From Lineus longissimus (taxonomy: Eukaryota; Nemertea; Pilidiophora; Heteronemertea; Lineidae), in NCBI RefSeq assembly GCF_910592395.1, contig NC_088308.1, forward strand, positions 18,181,501-18,245,500: a stretch of DNA of 64,000 nucleotides, given 5' to 3'. A program made the position numbers and the translations under genes. The notes beneath the pieces are model-generated. The model was not told the origin of the DNA, searched no databases, and was given only the letters and a program-made list of their open reading frames with translations. Of the stretch, positions 43,001 through 58,000 are shown piece after piece (position 1 is the stretch's first letter; every line of letters starts with the position of its first letter).

Positions 43001-46000
43001 CTAAAGGCATTCCAAACAAGAAACTACTTTCGTTGATTTCCCTTGTGTTATTCAAATATCAGCTTGCCGTCTGCTGATGAATTGAATCTTGTAGCCTACA
43101 ACTCCAGCGCGATTGTTGTTTGTCGTCTCACACTGTCTCAATGACAGCGACTATCACTTGTTTGAACCACGTAATGGAACGCACCCACGAGATAATCTTG
43201 ACTACAAGGACTGAATTGAAATTCGACTGTCCTAATTTGCGAAGCCATCATCATCCCCGTTCTGCCCAACCGCCAACACTCAATTCCTCAATCATGAAAT
43301 GATACTTTATTGGCGTTTGACAAAACGGGTGAACTAATTCCTTGTGGTCATTAAAGGTAATTCTTTATTAGGAATGGTCACCAGTGCTGCTTTTCTTGTT
43401 CAAAGTCCCTTGCGGCATGTAGTAAGATATACTATATTAGCCAACTAGCATGCCTTAGCCACGAAAGATATTTCTGTAGCCTCTTTGGGAGTGAGATGAT
43501 TACCATGAACTAGACGTTCGGAATTGTACAGGAGATTGGTCAATCCTTGAGGGGGCTCCCATCACTTTATTGGCACGCTACACCTGGTAGATCAGAGATG
43601 ACTCGGTACTGCCGAAACGGTGGATCTGCTTGTATGGTCACCGTACTATATAGTAACCTTCAGGTTGGGTCTCGAGGACGACTCGTGTTTAACTAGCGTA
43701 GTCAACTGTGCAAGGCACCTTTTATTTGGAACTTCCTTTACGCTCTTTCCTTTAATAACAGTCGTCTTGCCATCATTCTTCAGCCAGTTGACGGTAGGTA
43801 CCCCGGTGGACCAGCTTTCTGGTCGAGAGAGTTGCGGGCAAACGCCTCTTTTGAGTGCAAAACGCTCTTCTGCAGTCTTGAGATACGGGTCGGCAAGATA
43901 AGACAATGTATAGTTCCACTTAGGGGCATCTGCCTCCTGCCCGTGTTTTCCCTCTAGGTACTAGTATGACCCTGGGGATAGGTGTCCAAATTACCGCGTC
44001 GACTAAAAGGCGCGACTATCAAGGTCGAATCGAGACCAACATATTGATATTGATCTGATAACTAGGAAACAGGTACTTCCGGTTTCAATAGAGAATCCAT
44101 CATACTATCACCAGGCCGGATTAGACTCAATATCAATCATGATATTCGTTCATTCAATATCCGCCGCATACCATCCGAGCAGTGAAAATCTTGCCCAGGG
44201 CCAGGTTATAATCGCCGAATAATAACATGAACTACATTTATAACACCCGTGCTTTTCGGTAAAATGCAACATTTCATCCTAACGTCAGCATCATTGATCT
44301 ACAAGGACGAAAAGGGGCCTAGGGGACGGAGAGCAGTTAAAAAAAGACGATGGTTTCAAAAAGATACAGCTAGAGAGCAGACGACGGGAGATAGTATGAT
44401 GCGATTAATGATAAACAGCGAGAAGCACATGCGCGCTTTCCAATGACAGTGCGATTCCCTTTTAATGTATTTTAAACCGAGAAAATAGCTAAAGCTTTTT
44501 AAATTGCGGTTAATTATGTTGGGAACACATGCAAAGAAGAAAAACTCTGACGAGGAACCATTTAGGATTGCAAGTTTTATAATATCTATTAATATTTTTT
44601 AAACTTCTAATAGCATCATCAAAGTACATTGTCATTTGCTACCGGTACTGAAAAGAAATTCATGGTAATTGTGCGCTAACTAAGCATGATTAGAGTGCTT
44701 GCTTGGTATGGTAATCACTGAAATCGTTCATTTTCGCTTAGATATCTAGGGATTTCGTTTGCATGTAATGTTACTCTCCTGTCAGACGCCATGTACAGTT
44801 TTTAAACCGTGTTGCCCGCAGACAACTTGCTATTGCAATGCAGTAATTCAATTTTAACCTTCTCTCTGCAGTGATTTGACTCCCAATACAATGTACATTA
44901 AACTGATTGTCATAATGAAACAAAGCAGGGTATGACTCTCTCAAAGGTGCAAGCTACAAGCTTTGGTTGAAAATCAAATTTGCAACCAAACGGTGTCGAG
45001 CTGATTAACGCCTCTAGCACTCCTGGTGCTGTCAGGTGGTAAGCTGAGGCAACCGTGTGGTTTTTAAAAAGCCAACAAATTTCATTATTGACATTAAAGC
45101 AAATCCCAGAACGAGAGAAAATGTGCCTTTCACGCTGTAATTGCCATCGGAGTAGATAGCTATAATCGACATCATGACAAAGTGACGTTAAAGGGCTTGT
45201 TACTTACGTATCCACCAATATTATCTTTGTTCCTTGGCTTTGTTGACACATATTAGTCTGGAGGTGTCTGTATGAGACAATCATGTACTGCTCTGATCTT
45301 CCTCAGGGAATGCAAAAGCTGCTGTAACAGGCTCTTTCAGACTGTAATACCGAAACACTCGGCTGTTAGCAGTCCGTACAAAAGGTAATATCGAGACACT
45401 CGGTCTGTTTGTACGAGTTGATAATGATACAATCAGGCTGATTGTTGTCTATACACGAGTTGGTACCGAGACACTCGGGCTGTTTGTAGTCTATACATTA
45501 GTTAATACTGAGACTATCGGGCTGATCGTTGTCTATACACGAGTTGGTACCGAGACACTCGGGCTGTTTGTACACGAGTTGATACCGAGACACCCCGGCT
45601 GTTTTTAGTCTATACACGAGCTAATACTGAGACTATCGGGCTGATCGTTGTCTATACACGAGTTGGTACCGAGACACTCGGGCTGTTTGTACACGAGTTG
45701 ATACCGAGACACTCCGGCTGTTTTTAGTCTATACACGAGCTATACTGAGACTATCGGGCTGATCGTTGTCTACACACGAGTTGGTACCGAGATACTCCGG
45801 CTGTTTGTAGTCTATACACGAGTTGATACCGAAGCACTCGGTCAGTTTGTTGTCTATAAACAATTTAATACTGAGACAATCGGGCTGATGGTTGTCTACA
45901 CACGAGTTGGTACCGAGACACTCGGGCTGTTTGTAGTCTATACACTAGTTGATACCGAGACACTAAGTCAGTTTGTAGTCTATAAACGAGTTAACACCGA

Positions 46001-49000
46001 GATACTCTGTCTGTTTGTAATCCATACACGAGTTAATACCGAGACACTCGGTCTATTTGCTGTCAGTACACGAGTTTTAAAAAAGCATATATCACGTAAC
46101 AGGCAATTTTAAACGGAGACCTGCTTGAAAGATACTTTCATTGGGTAATGGTGCTGGGGGGGGGGGGGGGGGGGGGGATACACTGATGCCTTGCCTGACA
46201 TCATGATCAAGCTTATCTGGTTCGTAGAGTAACAACTTATCTGTACAAATGATACTTTCACTGGACCCGACAGTATCACGACATGTTAAAAAACGCCAAC
46301 CCGATTGATCAAAGTGTAATATTTGACATGTTCTCTTTTGACTGTTACGTTGAGCAAATTGGCAAACTGTCAAATTCAGTACATCGACATATCGGATTAA
46401 CATCACATTTCCTGATCAACGGAAGTAAAACTGGTAAAATGCTAAGTACCCCTGATGCAGTGACATCGAAGTAAAGAAAAATTCAACCGAATCCGCTACT
46501 GCCGCGTTGCTGGCGTGATTGGCATGTTCCAGGAGAGACGACGAAAAGAGCATTTTGGCTTTTTGCAGTAACGACGAGATTTCTACATGTGTTGGAGAAA
46601 ATTTTCCCTCTTTAAATTTTGCAGATACATGTAATGTAGGCAGCAAGAACAAAAAGTCGCCGATTCTTCAAGTTGGGGCTACACAAATTAAGGAGGATTC
46701 CTTTAAGTTGATAAATCATATTAAAATTTATTGAATTTAGTTCACTTATTCATTCGAAGTACATGTATACTGTACTCGGTTGTGATTATTCGACCACCTC
46801 TTCAGAGGGGCTGTAACAAAGCTTAGGAAGCACATCAGTCCAGCGGCAAGTTGAAAAATTACACTGGCAAAAAGTTACAATAGGAAATTAAGCACACGTA
46901 TTACACTTCAAGTCAAAGGGAAGCCGCTCTTAATTTTCTACAGCCTCTTCAGAGAAGTTGTAACGGAGCTGTTAGAAACCCAGTAAGTCCAGCGTAAACG
47001 AGGGGCTGTCGGTTCCTAAAGTTGAAGAATTGATTATCAGCCTGTGTTTGCCGAGCCCTTAAACACGATCTGCTCATTAATGATTTACAGTTACCCAACA
47101 GTGGTGCGATGATTCGTCAATAACGATAAAGGAGCTTTCCGAGGGCTTTCATTTATCAGAACTAAACGACTTTTCGTGACAAATTCGCTGATTTGTCGGA
47201 GTCAGTGTTGACAAAGTTCTTCAAATAGGCACCTTTAGCTTTCGGATATTTGTCGTTTTTGATTGATGTTCCGATTAATCAAGGGACGTCAATTTGTCAA
47301 CACGCCCGACCGTTCTTCTGATCATTGACTATATCGTTTTCCGCTCACTCAGCAAGAATTGATTTGGGGGCGCACTACGTAAGATGTCATGGTCGGCTCT
47401 GCCTCTCGAAGATGGGGCCCAGAACAAATATAATCAATCACGTGAGGTTTGTGTTTTCCTTTGGGTTCAAATACATTGAGCCCTGAACATCCACGGGCGA
47501 TATTCTGGTCATACTGGGGTAAAGTGTACTAGTAACAACTTGCTTTGCTTTATAATAATATTGGCGGTTTTTACATTGCGCTTTCCCAGGCCAGGGTCAG
47601 TATCAAAGCGCTTCGCATGAACTGTCGCAAGGTCTCCCCGGAGGCACTCTACAGGGGTATCAAGCATTACAAATGCAAGATGCAAAAGAATCACCTGTTG
47701 CTATCCAGATGATGCAGGCTTAATTTCGCCTTAAGAGCAGAAGAAGAACCAATCCAGGATGAAGATGATCCGCGATCATTTTCATATAGTCAATTCCCTC
47801 CGTGATCTTCACCAAATATTTGTACGCCTTCAGCCGGGATCACCCTTCCTAATCTGTCCACTGTATAGTTGCGGCTTCTGTGGCGAATCCCCACAAGTGC
47901 AGATTGTGATTAAACGGACGGGCGGAGTGGTGCCATTTTAGGTTCAAGAGAGTACTTCTTCAAATAACTTCTTGGTCATGTAAACCAGTGGACATATGTC
48001 GCTTTAGATTAGGAAATAAATCTCTTTCCAAAAAGCTGTAAGGAAGCAACATCCGATGCGACGAGTAATACCAAATTATAAGAGGAGATAATAACTACAG
48101 GAGAATTCGAACAGTTATTTTTTATCTTAACAGTGCAACTGCTGCATCTTTCCAACGGTCAGCCTATGCGTAGGCTCATAACTCAGCCTTCATGTAGAAC
48201 AAGCAATGTTTTTCTGATGTATACAATGGTTCAACTCAATCTACTGTTTGGAAGTGTAGAATTGTATGAAATCTAGATTTAATCGGGGTGACTTTTGCCT
48301 CACTACTCCTTTTCTTGAGAAGTGCACTCGGCTATTAACTGTTGGCATGAGGAGGGGAAACGAAAAGGCACGTTAAGTTCAAGCAAACCGATGCTGAGCC
48401 AATGTCCCCGTACATTCGCAACCGGACTATACTCCACCATGGGCGACAACGTAATGGCTCGCGTAATGATACTCAACGGCGCAACCATGCACAAATTCGA
48501 AGTACGCCTTCCACATCTCCCAATGATTTAACAAAAAATGGCTACTCTCGTGCGAATGGGCGACGTGTTCGCGAGATGTAAACTACCACACTCTAAGCGA
48601 GATGTCGCAGAAGATAGCACCGAATCATGATTAAGTGGCGTATTATGGGCATCACTGAGATAGATTCATGTGGCGTTGTTCTTGGAGAAAACCGATAACA
48701 GATGAAGGCATAAGAGCAGACGACAAATACCCGACTTTCACGCCGATCAAACATGCCGACTCAAAGCCGTTTTTTACTCGCCCGAATATACTAACCCAGA
48801 CAATGATAGGATATATGAAACATGAAAATTCCATTTAGTTAAAGTTTCCAGACTCACGGTACGTGTTGCGACTACGAATCGGGTTTGCTGATGGCCTCAC
48901 ATAGCCAGAGTGATTTCGGGATTAGTCCACTTTGACATTCTTTGACATGTCTGATACCACTGTCCCCATACATCTGCTTGTGGTCTTTGAAAAAAACCAG

Positions 49001-52000
49001 TACTCTGAGCATCGATGCAGATAAACAATGCTGAGTGGTGTTTTTTCCTCAGATATTCGCAGCGTACTAATTTCCGATCTCGAAATATAGCGAAACGTCT
49101 GGGTGGGTTTCGGTGTCAGATGACAACCTCGTAAATATCAGCGCCTTTTACCTTTCCAAAAATATCGAATGTTGGTTTTATCGTCAGTGTAATCAGCTGA
49201 TCACGGAAGGCGTGAGGTTCTATTTAATTCACTTGCAGTGTTTCACTCGCTGAGTAAAAGTTCGTGTTTGGGGAATTTATAGGCTAGAGCGTATCTTGTT
49301 GGGGTCAAGTATCAGCAGTTTCGAAACTGTGAGAACACGTGAGAACGCGTGCTTTTGCCAGACATTACGGTACCGTTATTACAAAACATTTGACTTTAGA
49401 AATTTTGACCAACATTCCATTGAAAATCTAAAAACGTTCATTGGTCATGGCCATATCGCAATACAAATATAACAATATCCTCGGTATTCAGCTATACCCA
49501 CGTGCCGACTTACCGGCGGTGAACATCATTCCTAAAGTCTCCTCCTTTTAAGGATGGACATACGCACAACGCCGGTAGATCGGCATACTATACCCAGATC
49601 AAGCGCCTAGAACAGATGAATGAGCTATCTCGTTGCCAGCGCCGCATCTTCACCAATGTTCTTGCCTTCCTTTTTGCTCTTATCCCAAGAGCTACTACAA
49701 AAGAATAGTGAGCTAGGCTGGCTGTACTAGCACAGGCCTATTTTTTTTTAAAGTGGTAGTATACTATTTTCCAGGGGTAGGCTACAAAGCTGATATGGCT
49801 AACAGGTATTGGTTCCAAGCTTGTCCTAATTAGCGTGACCCCCTAACCCTGTTAATTACCACACAGTGTCATTAGAGCTTCTCCCTTATTTGATAAGGTG
49901 CTTTCTTCCCAATGGTCAGATGAGCGCTAATTAATTCTGTGAGGAGATGCTGCCGTGAGAAGATGCTGCCGTGGTGCAGAAGAGACTCCCGAGGTAATAA
50001 CTTACCTCTTCGATTAATTGGTGCTCTTTGTATGTCCGTTATATATCACGGTGGATGTCACCGGCGCCGCGCCACTTTGAATACGCGGTATGGGTAATCT
50101 GGTGTCCATGTATGGTTCCATCTCCGTCAATTTCAATCCTCTTCTTTGGGAATGGTCATAATATCCCAGGGGCATTTCGTCCCAATGGTATCCACGCATG
50201 TGAAGGACTGAGTGTTAATCTGGTCGCTGTCGCTGTAAGCATTTGGCAGCGGCGGAACTTTACTGCCAATACCACCGTTCTTCCTATTCAGGAGACATGA
50301 TCAAGCATATTCTGCTGTATATGACATGGTTGTATGAAGAATACCTAATTTCATAAATTCATTCAACCCATGACACAACTTACCATACCGTAGTCTGCGA
50401 ACGAGTCTTCGTTGACGAGGAAGGTTGGTTTACGGGACTGTCAACAGCCCCTGTGCCTTACACCTGCGCGTCACCGTTGAACCTGATTGCAATATCGTAG
50501 CAATATTTCAAATACTTATATGAAACCTTCACCAGAAACGGGGTGTAAAGGCGCTCAGGTGAACGACATCTCGTTGTTAAAAATGAGGAGTTTACTTTAC
50601 ATTCGAACTTATTTCCTTTATTTTTACGACGATGTGCATACGTGCAATGGAATTGAAACAAATTTCATCAACCCTTTCAGCACAGTTGCGTTAGACACCT
50701 GTAGTTATCCATGGATGAATCCATTTGGATCTAAGGATAAACCATGTTTCATCTCATTTTCCACTCAAATTATTTAGAAGATCACCCAGAGATTCTAGGC
50801 ACGCTTTTCAAACAATGAGAGCAGCCTCAGGGGAGAAGCTACGATTCTCAAAGTGATACAGGAGCAACCAAACTCGATAGCTATGATCGGGATGAAATGG
50901 ATTTTATGTGTACAATCGCCCTTGATGATCCCCGTTTATACAAAATCGATGTCTTGCCTTTAACGCTTGGTCCCCTGTTTATGACACGTCAGGGTATATA
51001 TATGGCTTACATTTATCCAATTCATCTAATCATATCGAGTTGCAGAATAGATCGGCTCGTTGAAACCCCATCCACACGCCCATAAAAACGATAGATCCCG
51101 TCTGTGCTTCGCTGGTACTTTACGCGTAGGGTAAGCTCACGTAACCCATTTGCTCTTCATATAAGATTATGAGGAAGGAGCAGGACGAGAAGACATGTTT
51201 TTACTATTTATCCTGCTCAGTGTCCATAAACCTCCAAAACATTGCGGTGAAAAGATTTTCAATGATATTCTACTGAATATGAATCTTTTCATTTATGCAT
51301 TGAACATCGTTCGTAACACACATGTATGGCCATCATCAATTTGATTTAGGAAATGTACATCATTGTGTGCATGGAAATGTAGTTTCGGATAGGCAGCCCG
51401 GACAGTAGACAAATTATTTCCTATGGTTTTCCATTGGTCATTCCTAACACGAATACAGCCCTCCAGGATATTCGAGTGGATCAACTCATCTGAATGATTT
51501 ATTATCACATTATTTGACAACCGTCAAATACACGTGTTACATTTCAACGATGGACAACTCGCGAGTTGACATCGGCAATACAGCTCTTGGAATTGGTGGA
51601 TTCAAAAAGAAAGTCCGAGGTCTCCGTTGTAATCACTCCGCAGTAGTGAGTTTTCGCAAATGCCCCGAAACGCCATAGCGAACCGGCGCCTGATCCCGGC
51701 CAAGATATCGTGTTCAGGAGCTCGAACAATGAGATGAACGTTCGCGTTGGCGTTTCGGGGCATAACATGCCATTGTATCAAGGATTATGAATCATTACCT
51801 TAGCACCGAGGTCATCACAATTTACCAGTGTATACACCATTTACTGTTGTATTTACGATTACGCTATTACCCTATCTCCAATGAGAGGTCAGGATATTAC
51901 ACGGTCCGCTTTAGTAAACTGGGCCAGTCAATTACTTGGCAACTGTACGGCGACGGATGTTCGGAAATACATGATTACCGTGATTACCGTCAAAACTTCC

Positions 52001-55000
52001 GACATGACCAATCTCGCACAGTGAATATCTGTCTGATATATCTAGGACTGTGCATACATGTACTTGTGATCTCCAAATTGGTAGACTCCAAATCAGGAAC
52101 ATTTGTCAAAGGACAGAGAAGTAATAAAATTAAGCCTGGCGTCCAAATATATTGATCTGTCTCGATATACAATCTAAGATTCTCGATTTGTAAATAAAGA
52201 CATGTATATATGTTGGTTGGTGTTATCGTTTTCAAATAAGTCCCACTGATCTAAAATCAGTTTAAATGCATTCATGTCCACCGTTATATTGTTGGTCACG
52301 CTTACAGAGAAGTCTACAGTTCCTTGGGTGCATGAAACAGACTCTCTCATTAGAGTAAATTTAAGAATTTCGTTACCGTTGTACCGCTCCAGGACAACGT
52401 TGTACATTATTATATACATGTATATTCGTTAGTCCTACCAAATTGTGATGCACATGTGCATTGGCCAGCACAATTATTGCGATTCTCCGCGTTTTCAAAC
52501 CTGCGTATTTTTTTTGTTTTTTATTCATTAGGTTATCTGATCACATCAAGGAAAGTCTGTGAAGCGTTCTTCTTCAAATATGCGTTTGTTATCTTAGTTC
52601 GATGGGCTAGAAATGATAGCAAGCTGTACTGCAGCGTTATTAAAAAAGTTATTCTTGCCTTTGCGGGTAACCCGAACGGCGACAATCGCCTTTCTCCAAA
52701 CGCGCATTCATGCAAAGAACGCTTCAACATGCTTTGCGTACAAACTTGATTAAGTGTTATAGTTCTCGCAGAAAGATGAATTGCAATCGCTGTAAAGTCC
52801 ATCCTTTTCATCCTCGCCTCTGACAAGTCTAAGTAATAATGCGATTTGTAATACCGTCACGAAATAATTAACTCCATGTTGCAGCATCAAATGGTAGTTT
52901 ATAACCTGCACTTTTATTAGAAGTTTGATTTTTTGCTAATCTCTATTCGATCCGGAACTTGCTGCCACTATTCGTTCACCAGAAACTATAAAAACAGTTT
53001 GTAGGTACTTGTTTCAAATTAGAGCAGGTTTTATTGCCATTCTAATCACACATTTTACGATATCACACGCTGCTACATGCAACTTTTTCCATGTTTGGAG
53101 ATAAACACACTCATTTGATCTCATCACGTCCCTATAGTTCCCGTAACTTTCTCTGCCCTCCCTTCGTGGCCAGAATTGCCACCGGTGTGACTGTCCGACA
53201 TGCCAGCAATTTGTGTAATGATCCTTCGCACATAATATTCAGTTTCATCCCGACCACATAAGACTGCAGGGTGCGCGGCCAATATGCATCAGCTCAATCA
53301 TTTCTATGTACGGTTCATTTCCATCCTCCAAACACTTATATGTGAAGGTTACTTAGCTGGTTTTCCCTGCCTCGTTAAGCAATCTTCTCATATATTTCGA
53401 ACTAAAGTAGCCTGAGAGTGAAGCTGTGAGCCATTTGGTCGGTCGAGTAGTAAAATTATCGCTCGTCGCGGTTGTATGTAGCGGTTGTTGAATTGTTTAA
53501 ATCAATTCAGTCCTGTACGGTGGCTTGGAAAGGACCATCCTGCGGAAACCCGGAATTAATATTCGCTTCTCCGACCCTGCACACACTTTGTGTGAATATT
53601 AACCCCTGATTTCCTCAGGATGGGAAAGGACATCACATGATTTATTTTTTTGAACATGAAACATTGCTTTCCTGAAATATCTCGATCGATGGACTTATAA
53701 CACCTCCGTATCGGAGAGCACCTACTGTGCTCTACATCCGTGCATCCGTCAATCCGAATATGAGGAATCCCACTCGGCAAGAGTCCAGTACACTGTAGAT
53801 CATCCTGGGGCCCAGGAAGTCGCCAGAATATATCTGTAAATATGTTAAAGAAAACGAAAAGATTTGGATAATTTTCTTCCTCCATGCTTATTAAATACCG
53901 ATTTGCATTACCAGTAATTACTCCGCAAAGGGGAATCGATTTCATCGTTAGTTGATGCGGCTTTATTGAATTTCTCTCAGTTAATTCAATTAACCGCTGC
54001 ATGCAGGCCAACTTATAAACTGCACTACCAAGGAGCGAAATAGGAATTTCGGAAAACTTTCAAGGCTCTTCAAACATTTACTAAGAGTGTATATCTGAAT
54101 GGGTCAATTGTATGATCAGTGATGTCATCACGAATGCATCCTTACACCAGTAGAAAGCTTTTTCCGACTTCTTAACGGTTTCTCTAACATTCCCTTGATT
54201 TATCCAACAAAAGTCCGACATTGTCCGACTTTTTCCTACGGTCGGATTTCTAGAAAACCTGTGAAAAATACCAGGGCTTCCCAAAATAGGGCAGTAAAGA
54301 TCAAAGGCCTATGACGTTGAATGGGGTCAATGAGGTGTGAGCCAAACACTCAGCCTATTTTGGGAAGCCCTAGTATTTTTGACAGGTTTTCTAGAAAACC
54401 GACCTTTCAAGAAAAGTCGGACTTTTGTCGGATAAATCAAGGAAATGTTAGAGAAACCGTCAAGAAGTCAGAAAAACCCTCCTACTGGTGTTACTTGTTA
54501 GTAGCCTATGCAGGGTTTGTGTAACGAAGCCAATTAGAAATTTACTGAAGGCTCTATCGGAAACGCACGCTTCGCCGGAAACTGTTCACCCTTTCAGGAT
54601 TCGCATAATATCGTACCAGCAATAAAATAACGAGTCGCTATCTATTCCTGATTGTTGTTCACTATACAGTTGATATAATTATTTTCAGCGGCCGGATTTG
54701 TAATCATTCATAGTCTTTTTTACCGATATTGATATTCAGGAGTGGCAGATATCGGATCAACTACCATTATTTCGACGCGGCGTTCTTTTTTAATCTGAGG
54801 ACATTTTCAACAAAATAATTCGAAAACACTTATTGTCCGTGTTAGCGATCACGTTTAATATAGCACAACTGAATGACTTGGAGTTTTTCCCGTCTCAAAG
54901 CGTCATGATCGCATTGGCTAGATTATTCTGCCCTTATTATCAACCTGTCTTATCCGATCTCCAATAACTTGGAGTTCACGTGTTTCTTTCGAAGCAGCAA

Positions 55001-58000
55001 CTTGTTAAACTCCTAAATTAGCGCAAGACGAAATCCAATTCTCGCTCGGTTTGATGATGTAGTGGTGTTGGTCGATGATAGACTTTCCAATCCAATAGAA
55101 TTATAACCGAGAAACCAAGTGAACAGTTAGGGAATTGCTTCGCTGCAAGATCAATTGAAAAACTTTCGTGAGAGGATGATGACTGCATTGACGGTAAATG
55201 ATTATTTGTAGAAGATTCTTGACTGCAACTGCATGCTGTAGCTTGCGTTTTATCACCCCTGTACGATAAGGAGAGGAGACGGTGCGTGGGTAGTACGCCG
55301 CCAATCGCTCTTCCTCGTCGTTGGGTGGTGACTTGCTAAATACTTCAATCGTTCTATCGTTTAAACTGAAGTCTGCAATGTATCGACTCCGGTCAGCTAT
55401 AGAGAGAACGACAGGTCACTCTTTCACGCATTCGTAGGTAACTTTTACGTCAGTCATGATTTTGTGATCCGAGAGAAAACACACTGAAAGGTTTGACTTT
55501 CACCAAAATTTGAAAAGAATACGTCACTGGTGGTTAATTGTAGTCAGGTTGATTGGCTTTCACATCTGTACTCATTTCGTGGTACGTGATACCGCTAACC
55601 AGTTGATTGCGGTGGTCGATGCTACAAGGGTACCAAATCGCTGGATGATGCGTTGCCTTCGAACGGTTTGCTTCCCTATAATCACTGACTAGAATTATAG
55701 TGTCCCTGGTATAATCATTGATGGCTAGGAGGGTGATCTATAGCTGCGCCATTAGAAGACGGAAAAGACCGTCCATATATTCGGAATTTAACTGTAATAA
55801 AGGCGACATACATCCTTGGGCGGCTATTTGCGCCGCCATTTACGCTAGCATTGGTGAGTTAACGCTGGACAGCTGATTGGGATTGCCTCTTTGATAAATT
55901 AGTGTATCGACATTTCTTGTGTTAGCTGTCATTTCGAAGTCAGGATCTAAAAGAGAGACGGTCATTAAAATGCAAAATATGTAAAACCAATCAGTGGAAC
56001 GTTTTAACTTGCTAATTAGTTTCATTTGCATTTTGATTGCTTACTCACCAATTTAAAACGTGGGTCCAAATTCGTATTTTAAATGACTGTGACTATGTTT
56101 TTGAATCAATTTCCATGATGTATCTGAACATCCGTCCAGCACTAATAGATTACCCCAAAAGCGTCGCAAATATTTCATTGATTAATAATTCATCGACCGC
56201 ATCCTGAACCTCATGGTCGTATACTCCCTTTAGATGTGTAGGGTATGCAAAAACCTTGGGAGTCAAGATGTTCGTACAGTTTTTGACAGGAACTCTGCAA
56301 ATCGAACCTCTATTACTACAGATCTACTGTCCGCAGCCACATCCTTTGTAGTATTTATGTACAAAGTGAATATCACATGATAAAGACTATAAATGATAGG
56401 TGAGCTTTCCACCAAGGTTCATGTGATGATAGATGATACAGCATGAGGCCGGTTGTCACGAACATTGATGCCCCTTGATATCGAACTCAAATATCTAGTC
56501 TAGCTATGATTAAGACGACTGGAACATAAAATTCTGGTGTGACGGTTTTTTCCAGCACTCTGAAGCTCATGTTCACAGTCACTATAAACTATAAAATGAA
56601 TATACCGCGTCAAGGACTGCACAAAAATCAATCTGGTTGTCCAATAAGCATGACTTTATTTGGCCAACACACAGTATATATCTATCAGAAGGATACAAAT
56701 GTCAGCATAAATGCGGGAATCATGTAATGGGCAAGGTCCGGCAATTCCCATTAGTGTCGCAGTAAGGTTATTACCTTCCCCTGAAGATTTGTGGGCCGGG
56801 GTTATCAGCTACAGTCAGTGTCATGGCGAGGTGTTCACCTCAGGCCAGACTGACCTTAAGGTGCAAACATGATTATTCCCTCTGACAAAGACACCTCACA
56901 AGTAGCTATAGATGATGGAACGCCACGCGTTACTTGTTGTCGCATTAGGAACTTTCAGCATTCGTAGCAGGCTCTACGGAGTTAGACTTCACTCGCTCGG
57001 ATCTGATATCATGTTTTACTAATGTATCTTCCGAGAAAAGGTCTCATCGATAAGATAGATCAAACAGAATGGCAAAAGGTCTCGGATAGCTTTGCAGAAA
57101 AAATTACAATAATTTTCGTATAGTCCGAAAGTCCATGTTCTAACATAAGGCTGTTGAAAATAGCAATTTTTTAGATAGCTTCATTTGTAGACTTGCAAAT
57201 AATTCATTCTCTTCGATGTCTTTGAATCATTTCTTATCAGTCACACATGTCGCGAAGAAATAACAAATTCTCAATGACATACGAGATAACATGTACCAAT
57301 ACATGTACGTCGAATATGCGAGTGAAAATACGTTTTTTTTCGTTTTGATGAAGGCCCGGATGAAAGCAGTGCTCATCTGTATTTGCCGTAGGATTACACT
57401 TATGTATGTTTATATTTCAAACGTGTCGAAGATGTGGGTGCTGTGCTCTTATACTTGATGTAACATGTACATGCACAAGAAGATTTTGGCGCAATCAGTT
57501 TGTGTACTCTTCTCATTACATTAGAGAAGTTAGGCCAGAGTTGATTATACTGCATACTAAAGAAGTCCTCGGAGAACAATAACAACGTCTAGTTCTAGTT
57601 GAATTTATTGAATATTGATGCCAAATAGAATATAGGGGCATTTTGATAAGTTTATTTATGTAAGAGTTGGTAAAAATACCGCCAAGGGAATGAGCATAAT
57701 TGCTTCTGAAGACGACACAAAATTGCTTCGTTCCGTCTCAAGCGTAATTAAGGCAGCTCCCGAAGAATGCGGGCGCCGAAACTTGTCATTCGTGACGATC
57801 CAATATATCAAGCCAATTTGCGAGAGAACTCTCGATTGATTAATCAGTATATTGGTGACATACACATATATACAAGAGGTCGTTTCCCCGGGACAGAATG
57901 ATATGGATGCGCCATTTAGATGTATGCGCTAAAGCCTTTTTACAGTTGCCAAGTCATCATGTCGTCGTCTTATGAAGACATTCCACTTGTTGCCTGGTAC

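Noticed and set aside
51787..52155. 122-codon plus-strand frame
   Set aside because: AT-rich, no splice signals, composition not protein-like.
53704..53833. Minus-strand segment after a good TTTACAG acceptor, with GLLPSGIPHIRIDGC
   Set aside because: Two frames look equally plausible, the donor is weak and the segment abuts a MITE remnant; not enough to call an exon.
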